Shown: positions 1 to 12,331 of the stretch, piece after piece
How the letters are laid out: every line of letters starts with the position of its first letter
Position numbering within the stretch: the first letter of the stretch is position 1
Assembly (NCBI RefSeq): GCF_000499845.2
Contig: NC_023759.2
Span: 49,822,172 to 49,886,171, forward strand
DNA from: Phaseolus vulgaris
Lineage: Eukaryota; Streptophyta; Magnoliopsida; Fabales; Fabaceae
Length of the DNA stretch: 64,000 nt
Reading direction: 5' to 3'
The notes under the pieces: generated by a model
Told to the model about the DNA's origin: nothing
Database searches by the model: none
Seen by the model: only the letters and a program-made list of their open reading frames with translations
Program-made: the position numbers and the translations under genes

Positions 1-262
1 ACACGGGGAAGAAATCTAGCGTAAAATGAGAAAATTAAGCAAAGAAGAAGTAGATGATGTGATCATTGATGTGAACCATTGTGCATATACAATATATTTT
101 GATTGATTCAGCCATTGGCGTCCGAAAAACCCTACTGATCTACCCATCCATGCATGAAGCATGTGAATTCCAAATACGGGTTTGAATCAAAGTTCCAACC
201 CGAATACGAAACAAAAAATGGGAAGAAAACAAAATAAAAGAGAGAGATGAAATGAATGGTGA

Positions 263-883
263 TCAACAGTTATGGTGTTGAGAGATTGGGGTCCTATTTT
301 CAGCGATCTGAGCCAGCGACTGCAAATTACAACGCACGATGGTCTCCACGAACACGCACGTTTCCTCCTTCGTGTTACCCTGCGGAACGTCCACCACGTA
401 CGACTCCATAACAACCGTCCCGTTCCCGCTCGCGTGGAGCGTCGTCACCGACCGGTAATTCCTCAGCCGGTGCTCGCCGCCCACCACGCTGAAGCTCATC
501 ACGTGCCGCTCCTCGTCCAGGATCTCCAGACGCTCGGTGCTCCACTCCGCGGGGAGTCCCGACACCACCCGCACCTCGCGGACGGCGCCCACGCTAATGC
601 CGTCGCCGGTGATGACGTGGCAGCTCTTCACGAAGTTTTTGTACCCCTGCGGGTGGTCGAAGCGCCGCACCACCGCCCACACGGCGGAGACGGGCGCGCT
701 GATCGCCTGGATCACCACGGAGCAGCACTGGTTCTGCCCCGCCACGTGGGCGTGGTGCCGCGCCACCGCGTCGAGGAGAGAGGGAGGCGGCGGTTGAGAG
801 TGTTTGTGGCAGTTTAGGCCGTTGGCGATGGCGGCGGAGGAGGCGGTGCGATTGAAGGTATCGAAGTGAAGGGAAGAAGGCAT
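263..883 (-). CDS. PYL4: Abscisic acid receptor, PYR/PYL/RCAR family (PYL4/5/6 clade)
   Basis: A 206-residue intronless protein that binds abscisic acid and then docks on and inhibits clade A PP2C phosphatases, releasing SnRK2 kinases, in cytosol and nucleus. The START-type fold runs from about residue 50 to 197. Visible are the ABA carboxylate-binding Lys at about K86 (FVKSC), the gate loop SGLPA at 108-112, the latch GGEHRLRNY at 135-143 (HRL 138-140), and the C-terminal helix around 175-196. All look intact, so the receptor is probably functional. The first 45 residues are poorly conserved and Ser/His/Pro-rich, as usual in the PYL4-6 group. Length matches that group (about 205-215) and the lack of introns fits it. 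The coding region is much more GC-rich than its surroundings, which produces long antisense shadow frames. The exact clade member (PYL4, 5 or 6) is not resolved; gene order favours PYL6. Confidence 0.95.
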   Translation of the reverse strand: MPSSLHFDTFNRTASSAAIANGLNCHKHSQPPPPSLLDAVARHHAHVAGQNQCCSVVIQAISAPVSAVWAVVRRFDHPQGYKNFVKSCHVITGDGISVGAVREVRVVSGLPAEWSTERLEILDEERHVMSFSVVGGEHRLRNYRSVTTLHASGNGTVVMESYVVDVPQGNTKEETCVFVETIVRCNLQSLAQIAENRTPISQHHNC

Positions 884-984
884 GGGTTGTTATTGTTATT
901 ATTATTATTTAATTCATAAGAATAATAATAATAATTAGAAAAGGGGAAAATATCTGTGGCAGTGTGTGATGAGTGAAGGAAAGG

Positions 985-991
985 ATATATA
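985..991 (-). promoter_or_regulatory. Putative TATA box of the PYL gene
   Basis: On the minus strand the sequence reads TATATATC about 100 bases upstream of the PYL start codon at 883. With the usual 25-35 base spacing, transcription would start near 955 and leave a 5' UTR of about 70 bases. Position and sequence are the only support. Confidence 0.45.
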
Positions 992-3333
992 CAGAGGGAA
1001 AGGGAGAAGAGGGGTTAGTGTTAATAATTTTGTAGTACAAGTTGGTATTTGGAAATGAGTGTTGTTATTTTCTCTTTTGTTTTGGAGATGGGAATGAGTA
1101 GAGAGAGGGTTGTTGTTATTATTGTTTGTGATTATTCTCTTAAACTCTGCATGCAAGTGGATCATCAACTTGTATTTCTATTCTATAACTTCGACTTCCC
1201 TTTTTCTTTATTTCAAACTCCAACCATCCCTCTTTTTATTCTATTCTTTTTTTCTAAACAACTATCATTATTTAATTCCTCTCTCCATCCATATGCTACT
1301 TTTTTTCTTTCTTCTTATATTTTCTTACAATTCAATACCTCCTTTAAACACAAATAATCTATATCATACATAAATAGTTTCAGATTCAAATTAGTTAATA
1401 TATAATCACATGATTGCTTCAAATAAACCATGTATTGATTTTGGTAGTCTATCCATTAGACATCCATTTTTCAAAAAAATTAATGTTCAACTTAGAAGAT
1501 AATAATGTATAAAGTATTTTATTCACTTCTTTATTCTCATTTTTAATTCACTATCTTGTTGGTTAATTAATTTTTCATTTAAATGATTATGATTAACAAT
1601 ATACTATATTTTTCTTCTTTCAATCTCTTTATCATAGACTTTAATATTTAGGAGACTGCGTCGGAATGTGAGGGTGGTAAAAATCCAATCGAATGGATAT
1701 AACTTTAATTTCATAAAAAATAATTGGTCCAATCGAAACTAGTAACTACAATTAATGACTTTCATAAATTTTATGGGTGGCATATAGATTAATCCTACCT
1801 TTTTTTTTATCCTAATTCCGAAAAGTATAATTCCACAAGAGTCAAAGGAATATAGGTCAATTTCCTAGTAGGTAACATCTATAATATTTTTCTCTAAACT
1901 ACTAGCAAATAGGTTGAATAAAATATTACCAAAAGTTATAGATAAAACACAATTAGCACTCATTGAAGGAAGAAACATGCTTGATAGTGTACTAGTTGCA
2001 AATGAGATAGTAAATAACATAAAAGCTAGAAAAAAATGTGTTTAATTATGAAAGTGGATTTTGAAAAAGCCTAAACTTCAATATGATGGAACTTCATATA
2101 TTATATGCTAGAAAAAATAGGCTTTTGTAAGAGATGAACCTCCTAGGTTAGAAATTGCTTAAGTTCAACATCCATTTCAATATTAGTTCATGGAAGTCCC
2201 ACACAAGAGTTTAGCCACTCAAAAGGAAATAGACAAGGCGATACATTGACACATTTTCATTTCATAATGGAAAAGGGCTAGCAAACATCACAAAAATGAC
2301 TAAAATGTTTGGATACCCAAAATGGATGAAAATAGGAAAAGAAAACTTAAAAATAGAAATTACAATATATTGTTTACTATTTTCATATATTATGCAAAAT
2401 ATCATAACATTGAAAGTTCTATCAAAATGTTTTGAAATAACATCTGACGTGAACTTTTCACTAATACAAAATATCAAAACCACAACTCCATATAAAGATG
2501 GTTAGTAGAAAACTGTCGTAAAAAAGTTGTGTTTTAATGATAATTTTAAAAGAAATCTTTGTTAAAAACTGTTTTTGGAGAAATATAAAAATGATTGCGG
2601 AAAGGTATAAAGAAACTGTTTTAAATTATTTTTTTATTGATAAAAAATATAAAGTTATCAAAATTCTAAAGTAAGGTGAAACTCTCTAAATATATTTATC
2701 TAGACTGAAAGGTATCAAAACACACTTTTATTGCAGCAACTATAAATTAAACCTTTTGGTTAGAAAAGTGATAAAAACATGCATAATAATTGAAATGTGC
2801 AGCTTTAAATCTTTCATTAAATATAATAAGTTTTCAAACAGAAGAGAGTTTTAAACTAAAAATAAACAGAGATGAGAAGGAAAGATAAACACCATTTAAA
2901 ATTATAGCAAGAAATACATAAATTGGGCAATGAACGTCACCTGAAATATTCCGTTGATATGCATAATAATATAATAATATGATTATAGTTAGTAGCAATT
3001 GAATGAAATGGATAAAGCTATTATAACCAAATCGCTTTGCCTAACACAAAAGAGACAGGCCAAAAGTGGTTTTAGAAATTGTCCCATAATAAAATTATTA
3101 GAAGCACGTGAAGGGTAATGCAGAACTGAAATTTAAATATCCTTAATTACTTCACCTAATAATCCATAATCCATCCAATTATAATAATATGTTTGTGTTT
3201 TATTGTAATCTCCAAATTCTTATTATTTTTAATCAACATTAGGTGAAAAAAAAAATTGGTCAATCATCGTAGTTTTGGATTTTTCTAATGTAAATGTTAA
3301 AGTTAAAGATATGCTCTAATCTATCTCCAACAC

Positions 3334-3558
3334 ACCCCTCACGCTCGTGCGTGTGTAACTCTGATACCATATTACGAAATGGACTTTAAGTCTAACTCAA
3401 CCTCATACCCCTCACGCTCGTGCGTGTGTAACTCTGATACCATATTACGAAATGGACTTTAAGTCTAACTCAACCTCATAAAACCGATTCATTAAGTTGA
3501 GGTTTGCACCCACTTATATAGTATGAAATTTTTTTATCTCTAGTTAGGATCTCCAACA
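3334..3558 (-). mobile_element. TRIM-like LTR fragment with a tandemly duplicated 3' end
   Basis: Read on the minus strand it starts TGTTGGAGATCC at 3558. It continues with the ..AAACCTCA../..GAGTTAGACTTAAAG.. core seen in the array at 46891-47950, reaches TGGTATCAGAGT (the pattern complementary to the 3' end of plant initiator tRNA-Met), then enters a short internal part. The last part of the LTR, the primer site and the internal start are present twice: 3334-3406 and 3407-3479 are identical 73-bp units. No second LTR is visible, so this is a partial element. Confidence 0.6.
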
Positions 3559-4972
3559 AACACTAAAGATAAAAATATTTATAATATAAAAAAATTAGAG
3601 AAAACACCGTATTTTTTAAAGAAAAAATACATTAAATTATAACTATTATTTTCTTAAAAATTATTTATTATAAATTTAGAAATTGTTAAATTTAATGGGA
3701 GTCAAACATGAAAACCAGTAACAAACCTGTGTATTTCTCCACAGTTTCATTCATATATTTTATTTGCTAAATGTCATTTTTTTTATCTTCTTACCTTTGG
3801 TTTTGGTTAACTCTTCCAACTTTTCCAATGATTCCTTCTCTAATGAACTTTCTTTTTGGTCCTCCTTTCATATCTTTTCCCCACAATGCTCACCAACTTC
3901 ATTTTCTTTCTCTTCTTAACCTAATAATTAACCTTCATCCTTTCAAAATTAACAGAAAGCACAAGGCCAAAACAATAAAATAATCTCCCATGATAACACC
4001 TACTACTTTCATCTTTATTCATTAAACGCTTTTAACTAACCAACAAAAATTTTAAGAAAATAATTGAAACTTGTCGTATAACTTTTTCATTTTTTTTATA
4101 TAATTATATAACTTGTGGAAATAAAATTAATAATTACATAGTTTATCTTTATAATTTATAGTTAGTCATCTTACTCAATCTTAATAAGCCCAAAAAAAGA
4201 ATCTTTTATATATATTTTTTTTCTGAAAAACTATCAGATAGTAATGATATTTTTAATGAAAAATTGAATAAAAACAAGTTGAAAAAAAGTCTATAAATTA
4301 AAATAATTATAAAATTTCTTATATTGAAACATATGTTAGAGACTCATTTTATCAACGATAAAAAATAATACATAACAAAATATTTGGATACTCTATCTAT
4401 ATACAAAATTTAATAAAATAATAGTAATAAAATGTTTGAATACTCCAAATCTATATATAAAATTCAAGTTATATATATATATAAAGATAATAAACTTAAA
4501 AAAATATAAAACTAAAAATAAGTTAGAAACTATTTTATAAATTAAAAAAATATTATATCTATATTAATTTTATTATTAATAAAAATTTATAAAATAATTT
4601 TTAAATTAGTCTTTAATATTAATTAGTCTTTAATATTAATTATTAAGATTTTAATTATTAACTACTTTAAATTTTAAATTAAAAATGACTATTTAAAAAT
4701 AATATCTAACTAATGATTAATTATTTTTATTTTAAAATTAGTTAATATTTAATTATTTTATTTGTTATAAATTAGTGTCAATTAATATTTTTAATTATAG
4801 AATATATTTTGTAATGAATTTTATTATCATATTGAATAAATAATTAAAAAATATTTCTTAGTAGAAATTATATAAGAACATGTTAGAATTTGGAAAGGTC
4901 AGCATTTTATTATTCTAATACTTGTTCACAAGATAAAGATAGTAAAAACAGGGTATTCATATTTACGTAAGT

Positions 4973-7900
4973 TCAGTTTGTGGAAGCCTTTTCATTCTTG
5001 AGTATCATGTGAATTGATTTGGATTTGTCCTCTTCAACCATTTCCCTCAGTATGTCATCTTCAATCATCTTTGCTTGTGAATGTGAAGTGTTCTCCTGAA
5101 ATGCCTCACTGAAAATCATGCTAGAAACCCACTCTTTCCAAGTGGTTCTTCTGTACTTATCTTCCTCTAATGTGCCTCTTGCCAAAAGCTGATATGCATA
5201 AACCATCTTTTGCTGACCAGGACGAAAGGCCCTTGCAATAGCTTGCTTTGTCTTCGATGGATTCCACTCTGAGTCCAGAAAAATCACTCTTGAAGCTGAT
5301 GTCAAACTAATACCTTCACCACAAGCTTTGATTGAAGCAAGGAGCACCTTTGATGCTCCTCTAGGTTCTTCAAACTTATCTATCACTTTTCCACGTTCAA
5401 AGAGGTCTTGTTCCCCATTAAGCAACAAAATTTCTCTACCCTTTTCCCATTTGAACACCATCTCAAATAACTCTACCAATAACTTCACAGGTGCATGATT
5501 GTGACAGAATATAAGTACTTTCTCCTTCTCCATAACATGGAGAACAAGGCTCATAACAAATTTTACTTTTGACCCTGCCTTCAAGTCTAACTTGCATTTC
5601 TCTAGCTGCTGCAGTTGGTCCAAAGCCATAAACTTATTTGCATATGAGGCTGTTTTAACCAGCCATGGATGTATTGATCCAAGGGTTATCAAAAGCTCTA
5701 ACTCCAGAGGGTACCCTGTGCACTCAGCCATTCTCTTGTGCAGTTTCATCAAAACTTCACTCTGCAGGTCAGTTGTATTCATTAGCAACGTAAACATTTT
5801 CAAGCCAGGAACACTGTTAAAACTTGCACTTTCATAAATATCTATGAAACCATTTGTGATTTCTCTCAACATGTTTAGACCTTGCATCCTCTCATGTCGA
5901 TTACTTGAGTCAATCTTCTTGGTAATGTTGTCTAAGAACAATTTTCTAGCTTGAGACTCTAGCAAATGACGTGACTTCTCTGTTGTTTTGCCTTTTCTTC
6001 TGCCATTCGTGTCTAACTCTTTCAGCACTTCGTAAATAAACTTTGGTCTTGCCAAACAAAGTGTGTTAAAGTATTCACTGAAGTTGTTCTGAAACAATGT
6101 ACCAGAAAGTAGTATTCTTATATCTGTTTGTACTTTCATCAACACTTTCCTCAACCTTGATTTAGTGCTTCTAGGATTGTGACCTTCATCAAGTATCAGG
6201 ATCCCGGATCTTTCCCTCAATGCTTTAGCCATATACTTTCTGGGTGTAAACTCTGAACCCTCTCTCATTAATGCTAAAAATGAGGTATAACTCATGACCA
6301 GAACACCTGGGTGTGTTTGCCACTTTTTTATCTTGTCCAAGCAGTTCAAAATATGCTTGACATTTTTATTTGGATTTCGAAAATGAGGAAGAACAGTTGA
6401 ATTTTGCATATCATCTTTCTGAGGTTCACTGCGCCCATGAATCAGATACACTGGCACAGAAATATCCCATTTGATGAATTCTTTGTGCCAAGTGTGAAGA
6501 GTGGTTGTTGGAGCAAGGACAAGAGGCTTCATCCCTGGGAATAGCTTTAAATAGCTAATGAGAAATGCAATGATGAGAAAAGTTTTACCAGATCCAGGAG
6601 AATGAGATATGACACAACCCCCTCTTCTTTTGGATTCTGCATCCATTAGTGTTGGATCCATAGACCCACTAATATTTTGCCAAAGAAATTCGAAAGCTTT
6701 CTTTTGGTGGACATGCATCTTTTCTCTAAGTTCAGGGATCAACTTCCAAACGTTGTCATGTTCCATAGAAATTAGTTCATCACGACTTGATAACTGATGG
6801 AAATCATCATCTTTATCATCCTCTTTTCCACTGCATTGCTTCTCCTCTTGTTGCCTCACTTGATAATACTTTTTCATCTGTAAATGTTTTGAACAAATCA
6901 TGAGGTTATACTGGTTTTGACTATATACATGCCTTGCATCACAAACTGCAACAACAAAGGGATAACTGCTACCACATAACAACATTATACATAGTGGGAA
7001 AATAAAACAACTACTTAACTTTCTAAAAATAAGCAACAAACAAAACACTTAAAATAAACCTCACAATTCCTCCCTGAATGATATTAGATTATCAGTTTAG
7101 ACCAATTCAGTTTCAGAACATATTCCTACAATTCCCAAATGCTACACTCACAAAAGCTGCTACCAAATGTTAGGAAGACTAAAACATAGAAAGAAGGAAA
7201 TTAGCTATAATATTAAACAATATTGGTTTGGCTATATATATATATGCCTTACATCACAAACTGCAAAGACAAAAGGATAACTGCTGTCACATAAGAGCAC
7301 TGTACATAGTGGAGAAATAAAACAACTCAATACTTAGCTTTCTAAAAATAAGCCACTTAAAATAAACCTGACATTTTGAAATCATCATTAAAGAAAAAAA
7401 AAACATACATTTCAAGTTTTGAACTTGACTTACAAAGGGTGGCGTGACATATTTTATCTCGGTTTTCACAAAGCCACATTTGAAGCAATATATTCCAATT
7501 TCTTCATACAGTCTGTAGTCATGTTGACAAGTGTGATTAGATTCTTCCGAATTCTCAGCAAAATTGGCACCAATTGAACCCTGATGTGAATGTTAAACCG
7601 ATCAACCTAAGAATATAAGGTAAAAAAACCAGACTATACAGAGACAAATCAAAGGACTAAATTCAGTTGCAATTTCTTAAGTATAATTGGTGATGTTTTC
7701 TTATTAGAAAACAAATTTTATCTCAATAATATGTGTTGACATTTAATGAAAACTTTTATTACACAAATTAGTGGGTGAATTCCAACTCTAATTATAGAAT
7801 AACATGAATAGTACTTCTTCAGAAACTGCATTTAAGTTGTGTTAAAGAAATGCAACATAGAAAAGGGAAACAATTGTTATAAATTACTTCTTCAATATGA

Positions 7901-9887
7901 GATGATGTCAATGCCATTTCCATTTCTCTCCACAGCATATCCATCTCAGAGATTTGTTCCTCTTCCTCTCTTTGAGGTATTTCTGCTTCCTTCTTTTTCT
8001 CCAATTTCGTTATTTCCTTCCACAGGTCCATTACAGTTGGTTCTTCTTTTGTAGGAGTTCTATTAATATCCTTTAAGTATGAATCAATTATTTCCTTGTA
8101 GTCAGTTGCATTTAAGCTTCTATAATTTCTGTTGGACTTTAAATTGGAATTTAAGTCTTCCCATCCAGGATCAGAATCTAAAAATCTCTTCCTCTTATGC
8201 TTATGGTTGCTGTAATTTGCATTACTACTAGTACCTTTGTCATTGAGGTCATGATGCTCAAGGGCTAATGAATCTCTCTCTTCAAGAAGAGGAACACTAG
8301 CAAGTCGAGTTTGATTTTCATTTTGGTTGGCCTCACCAGACTTTAATTCCTTTTTTCTCCTCCTACTGTACACTAAAATCTGCCGGCAAGAACACACATC
8401 ATCATCATCTTTCCTTTTCATGATCTTGTATGGCCAAGTTCGAACATTGCCAACCTTTATTTCAGAAACATTACCACAACCTAAGTAACGTTCAGGTTGT
8501 ATGTTCATACGTTTGGATCGTCTTAAGCCCTCAACATCATAAGATGGTGACACTTCATCATAATGGGAATCATGTGTATTGGTGTCAGATACATCAACTT
8601 GAGTAACAATGGGCTTCATCGTGCCATCGTTCACTTCAAAATTAGCAACACGCATACTAGAATGCATGTTTAATGAAGAGCCGGTGGCATCACTACCTAA
8701 AATTTGATACACAATCTTGTTTTCCACAGATCTTGCATAGAATGAAACCTTCTTTAAAGCAGATGTAACAACTAACCATGAAAGGTCAGATAAAAATTTT
8801 CCTAGTACCAATTTAGTATGCAATACTTGGGAGCAATCTTCAGATGATTCCCATCGATAGTGTTGGTCTTCACAAGTATTACGTTCAAGCTTTTGGAGGA
8901 TGGCAATTTCATTTATTCCAATTACCTTAACCTCCTTACTGAGAGTTCTTATCTCTCTACCAAGTGAACCTTGATTAACATAGAGGTTTACATAATACAG
9001 ACATGAGCACCCTGAATTATGGTGTTTTCTCTGTATAGAATTTATTTTAGCATCAAGCCACACCTACAAGTAAATTGATAAAGAGAAACTAGATTAGACT
9101 TTTAATGTCCTCAAGACTATATTGTAATTCTTAAATTAAAGACCAGAATGAACTCAGTTATACTGGTGCTAAAATCATTCCCTCATAACTGCATACAAAT
9201 ACCAATCCTTTAGATCAACAAAACAGGAGAGAAAATGATAATTTTCAGTCAATTTCAATCAATAATAAAATTGTGTAAAAAAGTGCATTTAAAAATATAT
9301 TCCTGACATATTGAAGAATCTAATTTAACAGAGATCCAAAACTAAAAAACCTTAACTTACATTGTCAGCACAAAATCTATCAGAATTAGTATCACCACTC
9401 TGAGAGGCTGAGAGAACACAAATGTCAATCCCACGTCTTAAAAAGTTGGAGCAATCAGATAAAGTGGCTTTCCTTGATCTTATTCTAAGGTCTGACAAAA
9501 GGCCCTTCTCCGTGGTCCTATGGTGATTATCTATGCATTGCAGACTCGTAGTTCCTGCCTCAATTTTTATGAACTCTACAGCTTGCCATGAACCAGACAA
9601 CAATGTCTCAAAGGCTGTTAAAAATTATCAAAGGCTGTTACAAATAAAAGGAAAGAACTAGTAGTAAAAAATTCACTGTGAATTAAAGATGTTCTTCACC
9701 AGGATCAGGGAATTTACAACCTGTCCATTATCATAAAATCCATTCTCTAATAATCTATTGATATTTATTTCCCCTGTATTATTTATCATGCATGGTGATA
9801 ATGGATTAACAAAAACATAAGGAAATACTTACGATAAGCATGGAATGGATGCTTTGATTGCCGTGAATTTCTTCTTATATGCATCAT
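4973..9887 (-). CDS. CLSY1: SNF2 domain-containing protein CLASSY 1-like
   Basis: Exons, in coding order: 9833-9887, 9361-9614, 7888-9063, 7434-7580, 4973-6877. All have GT-AG borders and compatible phases and give 1178 residues (Arabidopsis CLSY1 is about 1250). CLASSY proteins are nuclear SNF2-like remodelers that bring RNA polymerase IV to chromatin for RNA-directed DNA methylation. The N-terminus (SKHPFHAYPFE, then GSWQAVEFIK and VNLYVNQG) is the plant-specific CLSY1/2 region. RRSKRMNIQPERYLG lies in exon 3, and a Cys pair CFKCGF in exon 4 sits in a putative zinc-binding segment. The ATPase domain begins near residue 600: Walker A SPGSGKT with K642, DEGH box at 774-777, LLSGTLFQNN after it, and helicase motifs ACGEGISLTS and QAIARAFRPGQ. 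All key motifs are intact. Two adjacent ATGs start the frame; I used the upstream one, and 9884 is equally possible. CLSY2 rather than CLSY1 cannot be excluded. Confidence 0.92.
6911..7372. repeat. Diverged direct repeat of about 150 bp inside CLSY1 intron 4
   Basis: Segments 6911-7062 and 7224-7372 align along most of their length. Shared blocks include CATCACAAACTGCAA, GGATAACTGCT, CACATAA, GTACATAGTGG or ATACATAGTGG, AATAAAACAACT, TTTCTAAAAATAAG and CACTTAAAATAAACCT. Both lie between exon 4 and exon 5. The copy nearer exon 5 stops short of the splice acceptor, so the acceptor itself is not duplicated. Confidence 0.8.
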
Positions 9888-12331
9888 TCAGTTTAAGTTG
9901 ACAGACTTGCCTGAACTCACTAATTCTTGATATAGAAGGATGAATATATATAATGAATATTTTTGAAAGATACAATGCAATAACCCTGTCAAGAAAACCA
10001 AACAAAATTTAAGATTTTACTCATCTAAACATGTTTCTGCAAAGTCTGAAAACATGGTGACTATATTACATATTGGTTTGTTTTTAGTAAATCAATTACT
10101 TCATGGTGACTATTATGATTTTAGTGTGTGTCAGTAACAAAAAAGAAAAAACCTTTACAGTCATCAAACAAGTGTGTCGTTCAACAGACATAAAAAACAT
10201 TAATTCTGATTTAAGATTTTTTTTTTGTAAAGTATACATGAAATAGCATTGATAAAAAGAAAAACTATTGTTTTTAAGAAACTTGTGTTCATGGTGAATT
10301 CAAAATCCATTAGTATGTTTCTACAACATGTGAAAAAAGTGTGAAAAACTTCAAATGTTAACATGAATTCCAAACTTCAAATGCATAATCTAACATGATC
10401 TACCATGTAGCCTACCAGATTATTCCACCAAACTCCTATAAACATGTTGCACACACTAAACTGGAGTTAAACATACCTGAAATAAGCTTTTAAAAGATAC
10501 TCTTAAAACTAAAGCTGCAACAAAGAATGCTCCCCAAAGAGAAGAGAGAAACATAAAAACTGTAATGTCCATATTCACTTGAGAGAGATTATGCACATTT
10601 GGAATTAAAATGCAAAATCAGATACTCCCAGAAAAATCAAATCAAATTAATAAGATAAATCAAATAATGAATGTTGAAAATATACTAATATTACCGCTCT
10701 TATAAATTTCATACCTGCTGTTATAAAAATTATATGACAATATTCATTTCTGACACAGTATGTTAGTTTTTTTTAAGAATTAAAATATTAGCTCTTTAAA
10801 GTATTAGTATTTTAAACAATTAGTCCCTAATTCTTTGTTGTCAATGAGAATATTACACTCTAACAGTAAGTAAAGATATGTGATCCGATTCTGTAATAAT
10901 TATTTAAACAAAAAAGCAATATTGTACCAAAGTACAAACAAAATGTAATAATATTATATAAATTACTATTATATATGTCATATATTTCAAACTTATTTTT
11001 CACTAAAAATACGTCATCCCCCTTTTAATTAGTGTATTTTTATTCACTTTTTTCCTTATACCTTTTTTAATCTTTACAAAAAAAAAATTTATAAGTCCTT
11101 TGAGACATAATATTACTAATTTTGATATGCTATTATACTGAAAATGCATCACATCAGCACATTGGCGGTTTTACAAAAAAGTTGACGATAATAATTAAAA
11201 ACGAAACTTGAAATGTTGAAATGATTTCCGAAAAAACACTTATAGGATTAAAATATAAGAATCACATAAAATTGAAGAGAAAAATTATGTCTTTTTTTCA
11301 TTATGTTAAAACAAAAATCTGTTTTTTTTGCAACATTTTTTTTTGGTGTTGATGTGTAGCACATACACATACGAAACAAAAATACGTATAATCTCTAAAA
11401 TGTAGGACACGGAGACACGATTTTATATATTATATAATTATGAATTATATAAATTGACAATAAAGATTTATGTGCACAAATGTGTTCCAGATTATTTTTT
11501 GGAGCAGAAAAATATTTTTCATGACTGGTTCAAAAAGATTTGTTTCTTATTTTTATAATCATAATAAAAATTTATACAATAAGTTTGAGATTTTAAAAAA
11601 TTAATGTATTTTTCCTTTTTAAAATTGTGTTAGAAACGTACTAGAATTGTCAGAAATCTAACAAATACTTTTTGAATTAGACACTTCATGGATATGTGTC
11701 CTACAAGTGTCATACGAGTGTCAGTGTTCAATACAAGTATCCGACATCAACACATCATTTAAGATAAGTGTTCGAGCTTCATACCTTATACTCACAGACA
11801 AAAGGTTCTGCTCAATGGGATTGCATCACGGGAATATTTCATGCATACACCTATAGACATTAAAGTAATAAAATAACGTAGTTAAAAGTTGACTTACTGT
11901 TGATTTCGTAGGAGAATAATTTTAGTGGTAGATAAGTGGAAACTCTGAATCCATATATAGATAATATATTTTGCTAAAATAGAACTTTTTGAAGTAACAT
12001 TGGTGGCTATGATATGTATAAGTTTAGTTTCGCCATGCATATGGCTACAATTAATCATATTTGGGCAAAAATATCAACATGCAATGCTATTATTATACTT
12101 TAGTGTTCTTCAACATGCAATGTGTAGGTCGATTTCCAAGCGCAAGTCTGAAGCCAGATTTTACGACATCTCCATTTCCCTATACCATCTGCATTAGTTT
12201 TTTCTCTGCTGCAGCAATTGTTGTTCACAGTTGCATTTTCTGTCCTTCTTGGGTTGCCTCATCGTGGAAACACGAACACATGAATCAGGAAATACTAATT
12301 CATTGGTTGCATATGTATATAGACATAGATA
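9888..12331. other. Intergenic between divergent CLSY1 and CHX genes
   Basis: This holds the presumed CLSY1 promoter (above 9887) and the CHX promoter (up to 12331). Most is AT-rich with no coding frame. A dispersed repeat copy lies at 11355-11775. The reading frames around 12000-12330 overlap the CHX 5' leader in the wrong phase and look spurious. Confidence 0.55.
11355..11775 (+). repeat. Dispersed 0.4-kb repeat, copy A (5' of the first CHX gene)
   Basis: It aligns with 15452-15857 in the same orientation over about 400 bases. Shared blocks include ATATATTATATAATT, GAATTATATAAATTGA, ATTTTTATAATCATAATA, AAATTTATACAATAA, TTTTAAAATTGTGTTAGAA and GTGTCATACGAGTGTC. The ends are rich in GACAC and its complement GTGTC. 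No coding capacity and no clear terminal inverted repeat, so the class is unknown. Confidence 0.8.

Larger units (their letters stand above)
884..4972. other. Intergenic, AT-rich, with one TRIM fragment
   Basis: The stretch between the PYL start and the CLSY1 stop holds the PYL promoter near 885-1200 and then AT-rich DNA with only short frames. The one recognisable structure is a TRIM-type LTR fragment with a perfect 73-bp duplication at 3334-3558. An AT-rich segment at about 4560-4830 resembles one at 39480-39690 (both read close to TAATTATTAAGATTTTAATTA) and may be a decayed miniature element. I see no gene here. Confidence 0.6.

Noticed and set aside
272..817. 181-codon open frame on the plus strand
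   Set aside because: It lies exactly antisense to the PYL receptor. Its His/Arg/Val-rich composition is what the complement of GC-rich PYL codons yields.
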